Of a stretch of 35,798 bases of DNA, positions 17,781 to 26,231 are shown one piece after another. Each line of letters begins with the position of its first letter. Within the stretch, counting starts at the first letter, position 1. Location of the stretch: the NCBI GenBank assembly GCA_027622975.1, contig JAQBVN010000024.1:1-35798 (forward strand), given 5' to 3'. The stretch comes from Bacteroidota bacterium. Lineage in GTDB: Bacteria; Bacteroidota; Bacteroidia; Flavobacteriales_D; Sanyastnellaceae. The position numbers were made by a program, and so were the translations under genes. The notes beneath the pieces are model-generated. The model saw only the letters and a list, made by a program, of their open reading frames with translations. It had not been told where the DNA came from and ran no database searches.

Positions 17781-18335
17781 TCAGTGCGACTGGGCGCCAG
17801 CTCGCTGCTGAAGCCATTGAACAAACACAAGCATCAAGCTTGGCAAGGGAGATTGGAGAAACCCCAGAAGTTCCCTCGCAACGGCATACCCCCCATCGCC
17901 AGGCGCGAGGGCTCCAAACAACGCCATGACGACACCCACAAATCCGTAGATACCCACCAACGCCCCTCGCAATTTCCACGCTCCAGCAACGCTCAAAAAC
18001 AGCGCGTCGAGTGAGAAAAACACGGCCACGATCAATACGGCCAAACCCCATTTCAGAACCACCAGTTGGCGTCGAGACAGGTGATGAAAAATAGGCCAAG
18101 GGTCATGGATTTCGTAGTAATTGACGACGCGCGGAGGCACGCTCGAAGACCAAAACAGGGCCCGATCTTCGGGACTGGCTGCGTCCAACGAGGGTTGCTC
18201 CGTCAACGTTGTGAGGTAGTCATTGAGTTGGATTTTGACAAGTTCTTGGTAAAAACCAAACACCAGCATGACCGCCATCACGGCCGCCCACCATGGACGA
18301 CGCAGAGGCAACAGCGACATGGAGTGACCTGACAT
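17781..18335 (-). CDS. Exosortase-associated membrane protein
   Basis: 184 residues from ATG 18335, just behind the exosortase stop codon at 18340; the frame also opens further upstream (ATG 18371, TTG 18407). There are four predicted membrane helices: about 15-30, 95-118 (VLKWGLAVLIVAVFFSLDALFL), 125-147 and near the C-terminus. Between the first two lies an extracytoplasmic loop with VPPRVVNYYEIHDPWPIFHHLSR. The layout and tight coupling to the exosortase match the membrane partner proteins seen beside flavobacterial exosortases (XrtF- or XrtX-associated). Its biochemical role is unknown; a chaperone or accessory for the sorting enzyme is inferred. Confidence 0.7.
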   Translation of the reverse strand: MSGHSMSLLPLRRPWWAAVMAVMLVFGFYQELVKIQLNDYLTTLTEQPSLDAASPEDRALFWSSSVPPRVVNYYEIHDPWPIFHHLSRRQLVVLKWGLAVLIVAVFFSLDALFLSVAGAWKLRGALVGIYGFVGVVMALFGALAPGDGGYAVARELLGFLQSPLPSLMLVFVQWLQQRAGAQSH

Positions 18336-18339
18336 CGAT

Positions 18340-18915
18340 TCAGCCACGACCGTGAGATTGGAGAGGGACATGCATTCGCGCCCACAGAAACCACAATCCA
18401 AACACAAAGCTGTAGATCAATACGGTAAAGGTGTAGTCATGGTTGAATTGGAGCCACCCCGGTGCCCACCATTGGATGTAGAGCAAGGCCACCACCCTGG
18501 CGATGTTGGCTCCATGAAGCAACAACACACCCACTGGAATGAACCACAACTTGTGGCGGACGGGGCCGGGAAATGCTACCATGAAAAGGGCAAACAACGC
18601 GAAGAGCACCACGCCGTCACAGGGATCTCCAATGATCACACCACCCGTACCCGCCATACCCAAGGAGTGACGCAACCCCTCTTGTGCCGGGGGAAGAGCA
18701 TCCCACCCGAGCGTGGTCATGACCCATTCACTGCTGAGAACCATGGAATGGATGACATACTCATCGAGCAATGTACCCGGGCGAAGCCAATAGGAATAGC
18801 AGGCATACCAAACCACATAGCCCAACACCCCTACCACGGTAAACCGAGCCAAATCCGGGTGCTCCTTCCAAGCCTCCCGCACCAAACGCATGAGACGCAT
18901 GTCCTTCCAATTCAC
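18340..18915 (-). CDS. Exosortase family protein (XrtF/XrtX-like)
   Basis: 191 residues from GTG 18915, or 186 from ATG 18900. Several membrane helices are interrupted by the three catalytic residues of the exosortase/archaeosortase family: Cys99 in GVIIGDPCDGVVLF, Arg140 in HGANIARVVALL and His159 in QFNHDYTF. These membrane transpeptidase-like enzymes cleave the C-terminal sorting signal of exported proteins and probably transfer them to a surface acceptor. The short form without extra domains and the Bacteroidota host point to the XrtF or XrtX subgroups. A TTG-N20-TATTTTG promoter ends 5 nt before the GTG. The associated membrane protein follows 4 bp after the stop, and a candidate substrate gene lies convergently just beyond. 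Confidence 0.85.
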   Translation of the reverse strand: MNWKDMRLMRLVREAWKEHPDLARFTVVGVLGYVVWYACYSYWLRPGTLLDEYVIHSMVLSSEWVMTTLGWDALPPAQEGLRHSLGMAGTGGVIIGDPCDGVVLFALFALFMVAFPGPVRHKLWFIPVGVLLLHGANIARVVALLYIQWWAPGWLQFNHDYTFTVLIYSFVFGLWFLWARMHVPLQSHGRG

Positions 18916-18920
18916 ACCTC

Positions 18921-18950
18921 CAAAATACAGCGTAGGAATTCAGCATTCAA
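18921..18950 (-). promoter_or_regulatory. Exosortase operon promoter
   Basis: Minus strand: TTG (18948-18950), a spacer of exactly 20 nt, then TATTTTG (18921-18927), one base short of TAnnTTTG. The GTG start at 18915 lies 5 nt downstream, so the mRNA may have no leader or start translation at the ATG at 18900. Confidence 0.55.
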
Positions 18951-19030
18951 CCTTTGATGTAGCCCGGACCTAAGGAGGAATCCCGGACCGACCGAAGGTG
19001 CGTTGTACATTGGCGTCCAACCCTCTTGTG

Positions 19031-20479
19031 ATGGACAAACCCACGCATCGGCAATTCCTCACTTCATCTCCTGCGATCCTCTTGTTGGCTTGGCTTGGAC
19101 CCACGGCATGGACCCAACCATTTTGGTCCCAAACCCAGGCGGAGCTCGTCGGCGCCTTGTGGAGCGATCCAACCAAAGTCGTCATCGTGCAGTCTTTTCA
19201 CGCTGGCGATCCCATGGGGGTCGCCCTGCGCCATGTTTGGGGCGAGGAAGCCCAAACCGCCAGCCTCTTCATCACCGAGCATCAACCCCTCGATGATTGG
19301 CAAACGAACCCGGCGCTCGTGGACGTCCGGAGCGAGGGACCTCAAACCGTGACGTTCCAAGCATCTGACCTCGGTTACTACCCGGTGGAAATCTCCGGAT
19401 TGACCGGGGTCGCGACCTCGACGGGGGACCGGTCGGGTCACGCCTACGATGTCATTTTGGACCTCGATGGAGACGGAACCCTGTCGGAGGGTGATGTGCT
19501 GGATGGGGGCAGCCCGCCGGGATTTTACCTGCTCGGAAATTTGAACGAGGTGGGAAATCATGACGTGGTGCAGGTAGAATACGCCCCATCTTTTTGGCAT
19601 ACCCAAAGAATTTTCTACCCTGCCGATGTCAACGCCATGACCTCCCAACCCCTTGTGGTCATTTCTCACGGATGGACCCACGAATACACCTACTACGATT
19701 ACCTGGGCCATCATTTGGCAAGCCACGGTTACATCGTGATGAGCCATCGAAACGATGTGGGAAGCGGAAATGCCGCAGCCACTGAAACCGCCAGCCAAAC
19801 AGCGTTGGAAAACATCGACGTCTTTCTTTCGGATTTGGGGGTCTTGGCTGGCGGGGTTCTCGAGGGGCGAGTGGATCCCCACCGGATTGTACATATGGGG
19901 CACAGCACCGGGGGCGAATGTGTGGTCCGTGCCAGGAACCGACTCGTTGAAGGATCGTATGTTTCGCCATGGATCACAGCGGAAGACATCGTCCTGGTCA
20001 ACAGCTTCGCCCCTGTCTCCTTTCTTCCAGCCGATGAGGTGGCCCCCCTTGATGTGGCCTTCCATGAATTTTTTGGTGGGGCGGACACCGACGTGTCTGG
20101 GGATGCTGTGGATGGCTACGTGCAAGGCTTGGCCATTTTTGAGCGAGCCACTGGGAATCGGAGCGTGACCTATATCCATGGTGCCGGACACGACGACCTT
20201 CATGGAAACCCCGGACCTTCTTTGGCCGACGGCCCTGACCTCATCGGGCGTGAGGCCACCCACTCTGTGACGCGGCCATACACGTTGGCGCTGTGTGAAC
20301 TTCACGCCTGGTCAAATCGTGCTGTCGAGGAATACTTCACGCGACCAAGGATGCAGTTTGGCCCCCTTGGAATTGAAGAAGGCGTTACAGTCACTGGTGA
20401 GCACCGGCCGTCATGGTCTCAAGCGACGGGCGGGACGGGCGGGACGGGCGGCTCAATTGACCCGTCACCCATGGAATGA
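19031..20479 (+). CDS. Secreted alpha/beta hydrolase, separated from its sorting tail by a frameshift
   Basis: 482 residues. ATG 19031 gives a signal peptide (AILLLAWLGPTAWT-Q). After an N-terminal beta domain with an EF-hand-like calcium loop (DLDGDGTLSEGDVLDGG) comes an alpha/beta-hydrolase domain. Visible are an oxyanion region (VVISHGWTHEYTYYDYLGHH), the nucleophile elbow GHSTGGE (Ser292) and a likely catalytic His387 in HGAGHDD. This resembles secreted lipase, esterase and PETase-like families, but the substrate is unknown. The frame ends shortly after a Gly-Thr repeat (ATGGTGGTGGS) encoded by 9-bp DNA repeats. The adjoining frame continues with further domains and a T9SS tail, so the product as read lacks its export tail. 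Gene decay, phase variation or a sequence error could explain this. Confidence 0.82.
   Translation: MDKPTHRQFLTSSPAILLLAWLGPTAWTQPFWSQTQAELVGALWSDPTKVVIVQSFHAGDPMGVALRHVWGEEAQTASLFITEHQPLDDWQTNPALVDVRSEGPQTVTFQASDLGYYPVEISGLTGVATSTGDRSGHAYDVILDLDGDGTLSEGDVLDGGSPPGFYLLGNLNEVGNHDVVQVEYAPSFWHTQRIFYPADVNAMTSQPLVVISHGWTHEYTYYDYLGHHLASHGYIVMSHRNDVGSGNAAATETASQTALENIDVFLSDLGVLAGGVLEGRVDPHRIVHMGHSTGGECVVRARNRLVEGSYVSPWITAEDIVLVNSFAPVSFLPADEVAPLDVAFHEFFGGADTDVSGDAVDGYVQGLAIFERATGNRSVTYIHGAGHDDLHGNPGPSLADGPDLIGREATHSVTRPYTLALCELHAWSNRAVEEYFTRPRMQFGPLGIEEGVTVTGEHRPSWSQATGGTGGTGGSIDPSPME
20426..20452 (+). repeat. 9-bp G-rich tandem repeat at the frameshift site
   Basis: Three near-exact copies of ACGGGCGGG (20426-20434, 20435-20443 and 20444-20452, the last ending in C). 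The coding frame of the hydrolase and that of the downstream T9SS-tail segment swap here or within the next few codons. Confidence 0.9.
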
Positions 20480-21329
20480 GGGACCTTTGAGCTTTGAAGT
20501 GCAACTCTTGGACGGAGAAGGATATTCATGGAACTTTTCGACTGCAGCCTTGGGAGAGGTGTTGCCCCCTTACCCGAGAAGCCGCGGGGGATCCTACAAT
20601 GCCTGCTTGGTCAACGGCACATACACCCTCGAGGTCGGAGGTTCCACATGGCCAGAAGAACAATTCGTAACCATCACCGACTACCTTGAATACGTCGGAT
20701 CCGGGACGCACTCCTTCACAGTGAATACCTCTGAACCTTGCGACTCCCTTGAAATTTTGTGCTTCGACACATGGGAAGATGGATGGGACAGTGGCACCTT
20801 TGAAATTCAAAACGACGCAGGAGAACTCGTCTTGGAGGGCACGTTGTCCACAGGAAGTTTCCCGGATCCAGGCGCAGGGTGGCAAAATGAATTTCAAAGT
20901 TTCTCCATCCCGTTGGACCAAACCGCAGTGGACGCTTCCCCACTTGACCTCAGCCATGTGGTCGAAGTGTGTTTTCAATTGGGTGGAGTGGGCCACGCCA
21001 CCACAGGGGCCATCGCGTTGGACGATGTGGCCTTGATCTCCTCCGGCCAAAGCCAGACCACCGACCTTGGCTTGATGACCCAAACATCCCTGGACATGGG
21101 TTGGACCGTGTTTCCCAATCCTGCAACCTCCTCAGCCCGCGTTCAACCGCCGGACCCTGCAAAGCCCTGGCGCCTCGAAGTCTGGGATTTGCGCGGGCGT
21201 TCTGTCTGGCGTCAATCGGGTTCTTTCGGAGTGGCCATTCTTCCAGTCCAAACTTGGCATCCCGGAGGATATGTTGTACGCCTCGAACAGGAAGGATCCT
21301 CGACTTCAACCATCTTGATGGTCCATTGA
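20430..21329 (+). pseudogene. Out-of-frame C-terminal half of the hydrolase with T9SS type A tail
   Basis: About 300 residues in the +1 frame relative to the hydrolase. They begin near HPWNEGPLSFEVQLLDGEGYSW, followed by two beta-sandwich stretches (one with SLEILCFDTWEDGWDSGTFE) and a type A sorting domain: MGWTVFPNPATSSARV, then WRLEVWDLRGRSVW and WHPGGYVVRLEQ. There is no signal peptide and no ATG near its start; a TTG at 20457 is the only candidate, overlapping the hydrolase end. A T9SS tail is useless without a Sec signal, so this segment most likely belonged to the hydrolase. A 1-nt insertion or loss in the G-rich repeat would rejoin the two. Confidence 0.7.
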
Positions 21330-21348
21330 GGTGGTCCAACGTACCACC
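21330..21348 (+). other. Hairpin directly after the T9SS-tail stop codon
   Basis: GGTGGT and ACCACC form a 6-bp perfect stem around a 7-nt loop, starting at the base after the TGA. No T-run follows, so terminator function is uncertain. The rest of the gap to 21440 holds only the promoter of the next gene. Confidence 0.3.
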
Positions 21349-21406
21349 CTGAGCTATCGGGGGGTTGTAGGAATTCGGACATGCTTTCTCGCCACACGAT
21401 CCAGGC

Positions 21407-21436
21407 TTGACAAAAGGGCAAGTCTCGTATCTTTTG
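21407..21436 (+). promoter_or_regulatory. Promoter of the second cytochrome c peroxidase
   Basis: TTG (21407-21409), an 18-nt spacer, then TATCTTTTG (21428-21436; TA-N3-TTTG). The ATG at 21441 is only 4 nt downstream, which implies a leaderless transcript or a later start codon. Confidence 0.5.
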
Positions 21437-21440
21437 GCTC

Positions 21441-22649
21441 ATGCCCCTCCATGTCGTTCAAACACCGCATTCTTCCCCGCATTCTCAGCGGTTTGGACCT
21501 GCGAATGCGCGACGAACATGGATGATGGTGGTGTGGGGGGTCTGTGGAATGTGGGCGGGTTGCACGAAAGAACCTCCCCTCGATCCCGATCCATTGGACC
21601 CTGCTGAGTCAGCCCAGCCCGTCCTCCCCGACGAGACTTTCCCTTACAGCGAGCTGACCTATCCCCAAACATGGCTAGGCGACCCCGCGCTGCAACTCGC
21701 CGGCTCATTCTCTGGCAATCCCCAAGTCACGGACGCGGGAGCCACGCTCGGCAGGGTTCTGTTCTACGACGTCGCCTTGTCGAGAACCAACGACGTGTCT
21801 TGCGCCACATGCCACCAACAAGCCTTGGGATTTTCGGATGGTTTGTCCCAATCCACAGGCGTTTCTGGGGTTCCGACAAGGAGAAACACCATGGCGCTGT
21901 CCAATTTCCGGTACCAAAGACGCATGTTTTGGGACCAACGCACCAACGGGGTGGTGAACCAGGTGCTTCAGCCCATCGAACATCCCGATGAAATGGACAT
22001 GTCGTTGGACGCACTGACGACCAAACTCCAAGCCATCGCACATTATCCGCCGCTCTTTGAATCGGCGTTTGGCGACTCGTTGGTGACGCCAGACCGAATC
22101 GCCTCTGCGATGGCCCAGTTTCTGCAGGCTTTTCATTCTTATTCCTCGCGTTACGATGAGGGTTTGGCCACGGGATTCGCCAACTTCACACCCTCCGAAA
22201 TGTTGGGCAAGGAGGTGTTTTTCAATGGAGAAACCCGCTGCAACCAATGCCACAGTGGGTTGTTGTTTCAGTCTGGACAAGCTTTCATCAACGGGCTTGA
22301 AGTCGACTATGAGGCTCAAGGCGATGGAGGCATTGGGGAGCTGACCGGCAGTGCGGATGATGACGGGCGGTTCAAAACTGTGAGCCTTCGAAACATCGGA
22401 ATCACCGGCCCTTTCATGCACGATGGTCGCTTCGCCACATTGCGCGAGGTGGTCGACTTCTACAGCGACAACATTCAACCCCATCCGTACCTGGACGAAC
22501 GACTCAGCGAGGCGGGGTCAGGTCCCCTGGGTCAAGCCCCCTATCAACTGAACTTAACAGAAGAAGAGCGACAGGGGCTGGTCGATTTCTTGCACACCCT
22601 CACCGACACCGTGATGGTGAGCGCTTGGTGGCTCAGCGACCCGTTTTGA
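21441..22649 (+). CDS. Di-haem cytochrome c peroxidase, lipoprotein (second copy)
   Basis: 402 residues. The N-terminus has an Arg-Arg pair before a hydrophobic stretch and a lipobox (GVCGMWAG-C, lipid Cys41). Haem motifs are CATCH (121-125) and CNQCH (267-271), with the family blocks LGFSDG, RRNTMALSNFRYQRRMFWDQR and LRNIGITGPFMHDGRFATL. It is the MauG/CCP-like type that reduces peroxide or oxidises small substrates outside the cytoplasm. It is not a simple duplicate of the protein at 2406: the linkers differ and it is about 60 residues longer. The long n-region (26 residues before the hydrophobic core) could mean the true start is the ATG at 21519, but that form lacks positive charges. It converges with acs with a 17-bp overlap. 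Confidence 0.9.
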   Translation: MPLHVVQTPHSSPHSQRFGPANARRTWMMVVWGVCGMWAGCTKEPPLDPDPLDPAESAQPVLPDETFPYSELTYPQTWLGDPALQLAGSFSGNPQVTDAGATLGRVLFYDVALSRTNDVSCATCHQQALGFSDGLSQSTGVSGVPTRRNTMALSNFRYQRRMFWDQRTNGVVNQVLQPIEHPDEMDMSLDALTTKLQAIAHYPPLFESAFGDSLVTPDRIASAMAQFLQAFHSYSSRYDEGLATGFANFTPSEMLGKEVFFNGETRCNQCHSGLLFQSGQAFINGLEVDYEAQGDGGIGELTGSADDDGRFKTVSLRNIGITGPFMHDGRFATLREVVDFYSDNIQPHPYLDERLSEAGSGPLGQAPYQLNLTEEERQGLVDFLHTLTDTVMVSAWWLSDPF

Positions 22650-24546
22650 AACGGTCCGCACCGTCGATGATGGCATCCACAACGCTCGGATCGAGCAGCG
22701 TGCTTACATCTCCCAAATCTCCCGTCTGACCCTCTGCGACCTTTCGAAGAATCCTTCGCATGATCTTGCCTGAGCGGGTCTTGGGTAGTCCCGGGACGAA
22801 TTGAATGCGGTCAGGCTTGGCAATTTTGCCAATTTCCCGGGAGACTACTTCCACAATCTCGACTTGCCAATCTGCCTCGTCACGACCCACATCAGGACAA
22901 ATGACAAAGGCATGAATTCCGCTGCCCTTCACTTCATGAGGGAATCCGACAACCGCTGATTCAACCACGGCCGGATGGGCGTTGATGGCATCTTCAATTT
23001 CAGCAGTGCCCAAGCGGTGGCCGCTCACATTGATCACGTCATCCACCCTTCCGATGATGCGAAACATGCCATCCGCGGTTCGCTTCGCCCCATCTCCTGT
23101 GAAATACATGCCGGGAAAGGCCGAAAAGTACACTTCGCGGCATCGCTTGTGATCGCCATATGTGGTTCTAATCATGGAAGGCCAAGGGTGCTTGATGCAC
23201 AGCGCGCCTTCAGTGTTGCTCTCCACAATTTCTTGGCCGTTGCTTTCGAGAAGCACGGGTTGAATTCCTGGCAAAGGCAGCCCTGCATGGGCGGGTTTCA
23301 TGGGGGACAAACCACCCAATCCTGACAACAAGATGCCGCCCGTCTCCGTTTGCCACCACGTATCCACCACGGGGCAACGACCCTGACCCACGTGGGTGTG
23401 ATACCAATGCCAAGCCTCCTCATTGATGGGTTCTCCCACGCTTCCCAGCACCTTCAAACTTGTCAAATCACAAGCCAGAACGGGCTCCGTACCCGACACC
23501 ATGAGAGACCGAATGGCTGTGGGCGCTGTGTAAAATTGGTTCACCTTCCACTTTTGACATACCTGCCAAAAACGCCCGGCGTCTGGCCAAGTTGGGATGC
23601 CCTCAAACATCAACGTGGTCGCACCCGAAAGCAAGGGTCCATAGACAATGTAGGAGTGCCCTGTGATCCAGCCCAAATCAGCGGTGCACCAATACACGTC
23701 CCCAGGTTCGTATTGAAACACGTTTTGGAACGTGTAGGCCGTGTACACCATGTAACCTCCGCAGGTGTGAACCACGCCTTTGGGCTTGCCTGTGGATCCT
23801 GAGGTGTACAAGATGAACAAGAGGTCTTCACTGTCCATAGGTACCGCGTGACAGTGGTCGGGCATGCCATCCACACAATGATCCCACCAACAATCCCTGT
23901 TCATGACCATGTTCACCTCGGCCTGCAAATGCCTCAGGACCACCACATGTTGGACGCAACCAACCTGTGCCAAGGCCTCATCCACGATGGGTTTGAGGAG
24001 CACCTGTTTGGCCCCGCGATTCAATCCGTCGGCAGTCAGAACCACCTTTGCCTGTGCATCCTCGATGCGATCGGCCAAAGCCTTCGCAGAAAATCCTGCA
24101 AAAACCACCGAGTGAACCGCTCCAATCCGGGCGCAGGCCAAAACTGCCACCGTCATCTCCGGAACCATGGGCATGTACAAGATCACGCGATCACCCTTGC
24201 CTACCCCAAGCGCCTTCAACGCGTTGGCGAAACGACAAGTCTCCGCCAACAATTCGCGGTACGTCATCGTTCGCGACGGAACTTTTGGGTCGTTGGGCTC
24301 CCACAACAACGCTCGTTCCTCCCCTCGGGTGGGAATGTGACGGTCCAAGGCGTTTTCCGTGATGTTCAGCTGCCCCCCGACAAACCACTTCACATCAGGT
24401 GTATCAAACTCCCAACGGCACACCTCATCGTAAGGACGCTGCCACACAAATTCCCGTGCCACGCCATCCCAGAATCCGTCGGGATCATCAACGCTTTGGC
24501 GGTAAACCTCTTGATATTGTTCAAACGAAGTGATGCGAAGGCTCAT
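22633..24546 (-). CDS. acs: Acetyl-CoA synthetase
   Basis: 637 residues from ATG 24546; a GTG at 24579 is also in frame. The adenylate-forming enzyme signature is complete: ILYTSGSTGKPKGVVHTCGG (ATP-binding loop), the WWQTETGGILLSGL core, GRVDDVINVSGHRLGTAEIE (hinge) and the acetylation-site Lys in PKTRSGKIMRRILRK. It converts acetate, ATP and CoA to acetyl-CoA and AMP, in the cytoplasm. Length is normal for Acs. It follows the DASS transporter on the same strand after 139 bp, so uptake and activation of small organic acids may be linked (inference). That gap contains short repeats but no clear promoter. Confidence 0.96.
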   Translation of the reverse strand: MSLRITSFEQYQEVYRQSVDDPDGFWDGVAREFVWQRPYDEVCRWEFDTPDVKWFVGGQLNITENALDRHIPTRGEERALLWEPNDPKVPSRTMTYRELLAETCRFANALKALGVGKGDRVILYMPMVPEMTVAVLACARIGAVHSVVFAGFSAKALADRIEDAQAKVVLTADGLNRGAKQVLLKPIVDEALAQVGCVQHVVVLRHLQAEVNMVMNRDCWWDHCVDGMPDHCHAVPMDSEDLLFILYTSGSTGKPKGVVHTCGGYMVYTAYTFQNVFQYEPGDVYWCTADLGWITGHSYIVYGPLLSGATTLMFEGIPTWPDAGRFWQVCQKWKVNQFYTAPTAIRSLMVSGTEPVLACDLTSLKVLGSVGEPINEEAWHWYHTHVGQGRCPVVDTWWQTETGGILLSGLGGLSPMKPAHAGLPLPGIQPVLLESNGQEIVESNTEGALCIKHPWPSMIRTTYGDHKRCREVYFSAFPGMYFTGDGAKRTADGMFRIIGRVDDVINVSGHRLGTAEIEDAINAHPAVVESAVVGFPHEVKGSGIHAFVICPDVGRDEADWQVEIVEVVSREIGKIAKPDRIQFVPGLPKTRSGKIMRRILRKVAEGQTGDLGDVSTLLDPSVVDAIIDGADRFKTGR

Positions 24547-24628
24547 GACGAAGGGTTTGGAAGGAGGAATGTACAACACGTGGCTACTTGAGGTGATGCC
24601 CCTTACCCGGGTTAGGCGAGAACTGATT

Positions 24629-24669
24629 CAGGCGTGAATCCTCGGAGGTGAATCCCCAGGCGTGAATCC
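24629..24669. repeat. Short spaced repeats between the DASS transporter gene and acs
   Basis: CAGGCGTGAATCC occurs twice (24629-24641 and 24657-24669), 28 bp apart, with a shorter related copy, GGAGGTGAATCCCC (24644-24657), between them. Role unknown. Confidence 0.6.
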
Positions 24670-24685
24670 CGAGGAAATGCAAGGT

Positions 24686-26104
24686 TCACATCCAGTCAAT
24701 CCAAACAGGCAGGACCCACACCGTCCAGACCCATACCACCAGAATTGCAACCGCATTCAAAGCAAGCCCGATGCGTGCCATGTCTCCCATTTTCACTTGG
24801 CCACTTCCAAAAATGATGGCATTCGGCGGCGTGGCCATGGGTAGCATGAAGGCACAGCTGCTAGCCATCGTCACGGGAACGACCAAAAGCAAGGGATCCA
24901 TCCCCCACGACGTCGCGACTTGGGCCACCACTGGAACCATGATCACCGTCAATGCCAGGTTACTCATCACTTCTGTCAGCAACAAGGCCACAGACGCAAA
25001 GGCCACCACCAACACGGGCCATGAGGAACCCGCATGGTTGGACAACACATGAGCCACGGCATCCAGCACACCCGCCTCCTTCAACGCACCAGCCAAGGTC
25101 AAGCCACCGCCAAAAAGAAGCAGAATGTCCCAGGGAAGACGGCGCGTATCAGACCAAGAAAGCAGGAATTCACCCTTGGTACCAGAGGGCAACACAAACA
25201 ACGCCACACCCGCTGCCATGGCTATGGTGGTGTCATTCAGTGCCCCCCACCCCAACCACTCGATCCCTCTTCGAGTCACCCAAAGTCCAGCTGTCATCAA
25301 GAAGACAATGGCCACGCGTTGTTCGGCCAAAGTCCAAGGGCCGAGCGCTTGAAGTTCACTTCTCAAAGGTGACACACCTCCCTCGAGGGGGGTGGCATCG
25401 ATCCGACACAACACACGGGTCAACAGCACATAGGTCGCCCCAAGCATGATCATGGAGTACGGAAAAGCCATGGCCATCCATTCCACGAATGGCATGGAAA
25501 TCCCAACATGCTCCTCGAGAAGACCAGCCATGGCCACATTGGGAGGAGTGCCCACCAAGGTTGCAATCCCTCCAAGATTGGCCGCATAAGCCGTACCCAA
25601 AAGCAAGGCCAGAGGCAAATGCGGGTGTCGTCTCACATCGACATGACCCAACACCGACATCGCCATAGGAAGCATCATCAAGGTCGTCGCTGTGTTTGAA
25701 ATCCACATGCTCAGGGTCGCTGTCGCACACATGAAGCCCCCAACCAATCGCCTTGGCTTCCCACCAGCAGCCACGAGCACAGTCAGCGCAAAACGTCGGT
25801 GTAGGTTCCAGCGTTCCAAGGCCAGCGCGATCAAAAAGCCACCCAAGAACAAAAAGACGTAGTGAGAACCATAAGGAGCCGTCGTCTCAGCAATGCTGGC
25901 TATGCCGAGAATCGGAAACAACACCACAGGCAAAAGCGATGTCACCCCAAGAGGGACGGCATCCGAAATCCACCATACCAACATCCAAGCTGCTGCCGCC
26001 AAGACGCGTGCCATGTCCATTGGCAATCCTGCCGCCAACACCAGAGCGTACACCAAGGCTGCAGACCCTGGACCCGCCAAACGAACAACCAACGTTGAAG
26101 ACAT
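24686..26104 (-). CDS. DASS (SLC13) family sodium-coupled anion transporter
   Basis: 472 residues from ATG 26104; a GTG at 26158 would add 18 residues. About eleven membrane helices. Diagnostic motifs are both present: SNTATT with a following GTPPNV in the first half, and EVMSNLALT with ATPPNAI in the second. These form the inverted-repeat substrate and sodium site of the divalent anion/sodium symporters, which carry C4-dicarboxylates, citrate or sulfate. The substrate cannot be decided from sequence; the acs neighbour favours organic acids. A TATTCTTG element stands 5 nt before the chosen ATG, supporting that start and a leaderless mRNA. The divergent 999-aa receptor gene shares the 127-bp control region. 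Confidence 0.88.
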   Translation of the reverse strand: MSSTLVVRLAGPGSAALVYALVLAAGLPMDMARVLAAAAWMLVWWISDAVPLGVTSLLPVVLFPILGIASIAETTAPYGSHYVFLFLGGFLIALALERWNLHRRFALTVLVAAGGKPRRLVGGFMCATATLSMWISNTATTLMMLPMAMSVLGHVDVRRHPHLPLALLLGTAYAANLGGIATLVGTPPNVAMAGLLEEHVGISMPFVEWMAMAFPYSMIMLGATYVLLTRVLCRIDATPLEGGVSPLRSELQALGPWTLAEQRVAIVFLMTAGLWVTRRGIEWLGWGALNDTTIAMAAGVALFVLPSGTKGEFLLSWSDTRRLPWDILLLFGGGLTLAGALKEAGVLDAVAHVLSNHAGSSWPVLVVAFASVALLLTEVMSNLALTVIMVPVVAQVATSWGMDPLLLVVPVTMASSCAFMLPMATPPNAIIFGSGQVKMGDMARIGLALNAVAILVVWVWTVWVLPVWIDWM

Positions 26105-26154
26105 CCCTGCAAGAATAAGCAAGAAGCCTGTTTTCCAGCAGAGCACCCCCCTTG

Positions 26155-26228
26155 TCACACATTATCACACAATCTCGGATACCCGTTCAGCTGGCTTGTG
26201 ACACATTTGTATCCAACCATCACACATT
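26155..26228. promoter_or_regulatory. Cluster of TCACACA motifs between divergent genes
   Basis: TCACACATT (26155-26163), TCACACAAT (26165-26173) and TCACACATT (26220-26228) share one orientation, the first two exactly 10 bp apart (one helical turn). A related inverted form, TTGTGACACATTTG, lies around 26196-26209. Positioned between the transporter and the receptor gene, they look like binding sites for one regulator (inference). Confidence 0.4.
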
Positions 26229-26231
26229 GTC

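Noticed and set aside
19064..20305. Minus-strand ORF of 413 aa across the hydrolase
   Set aside because: Antisense of a recognisable alpha/beta hydrolase; no motif in the translation.
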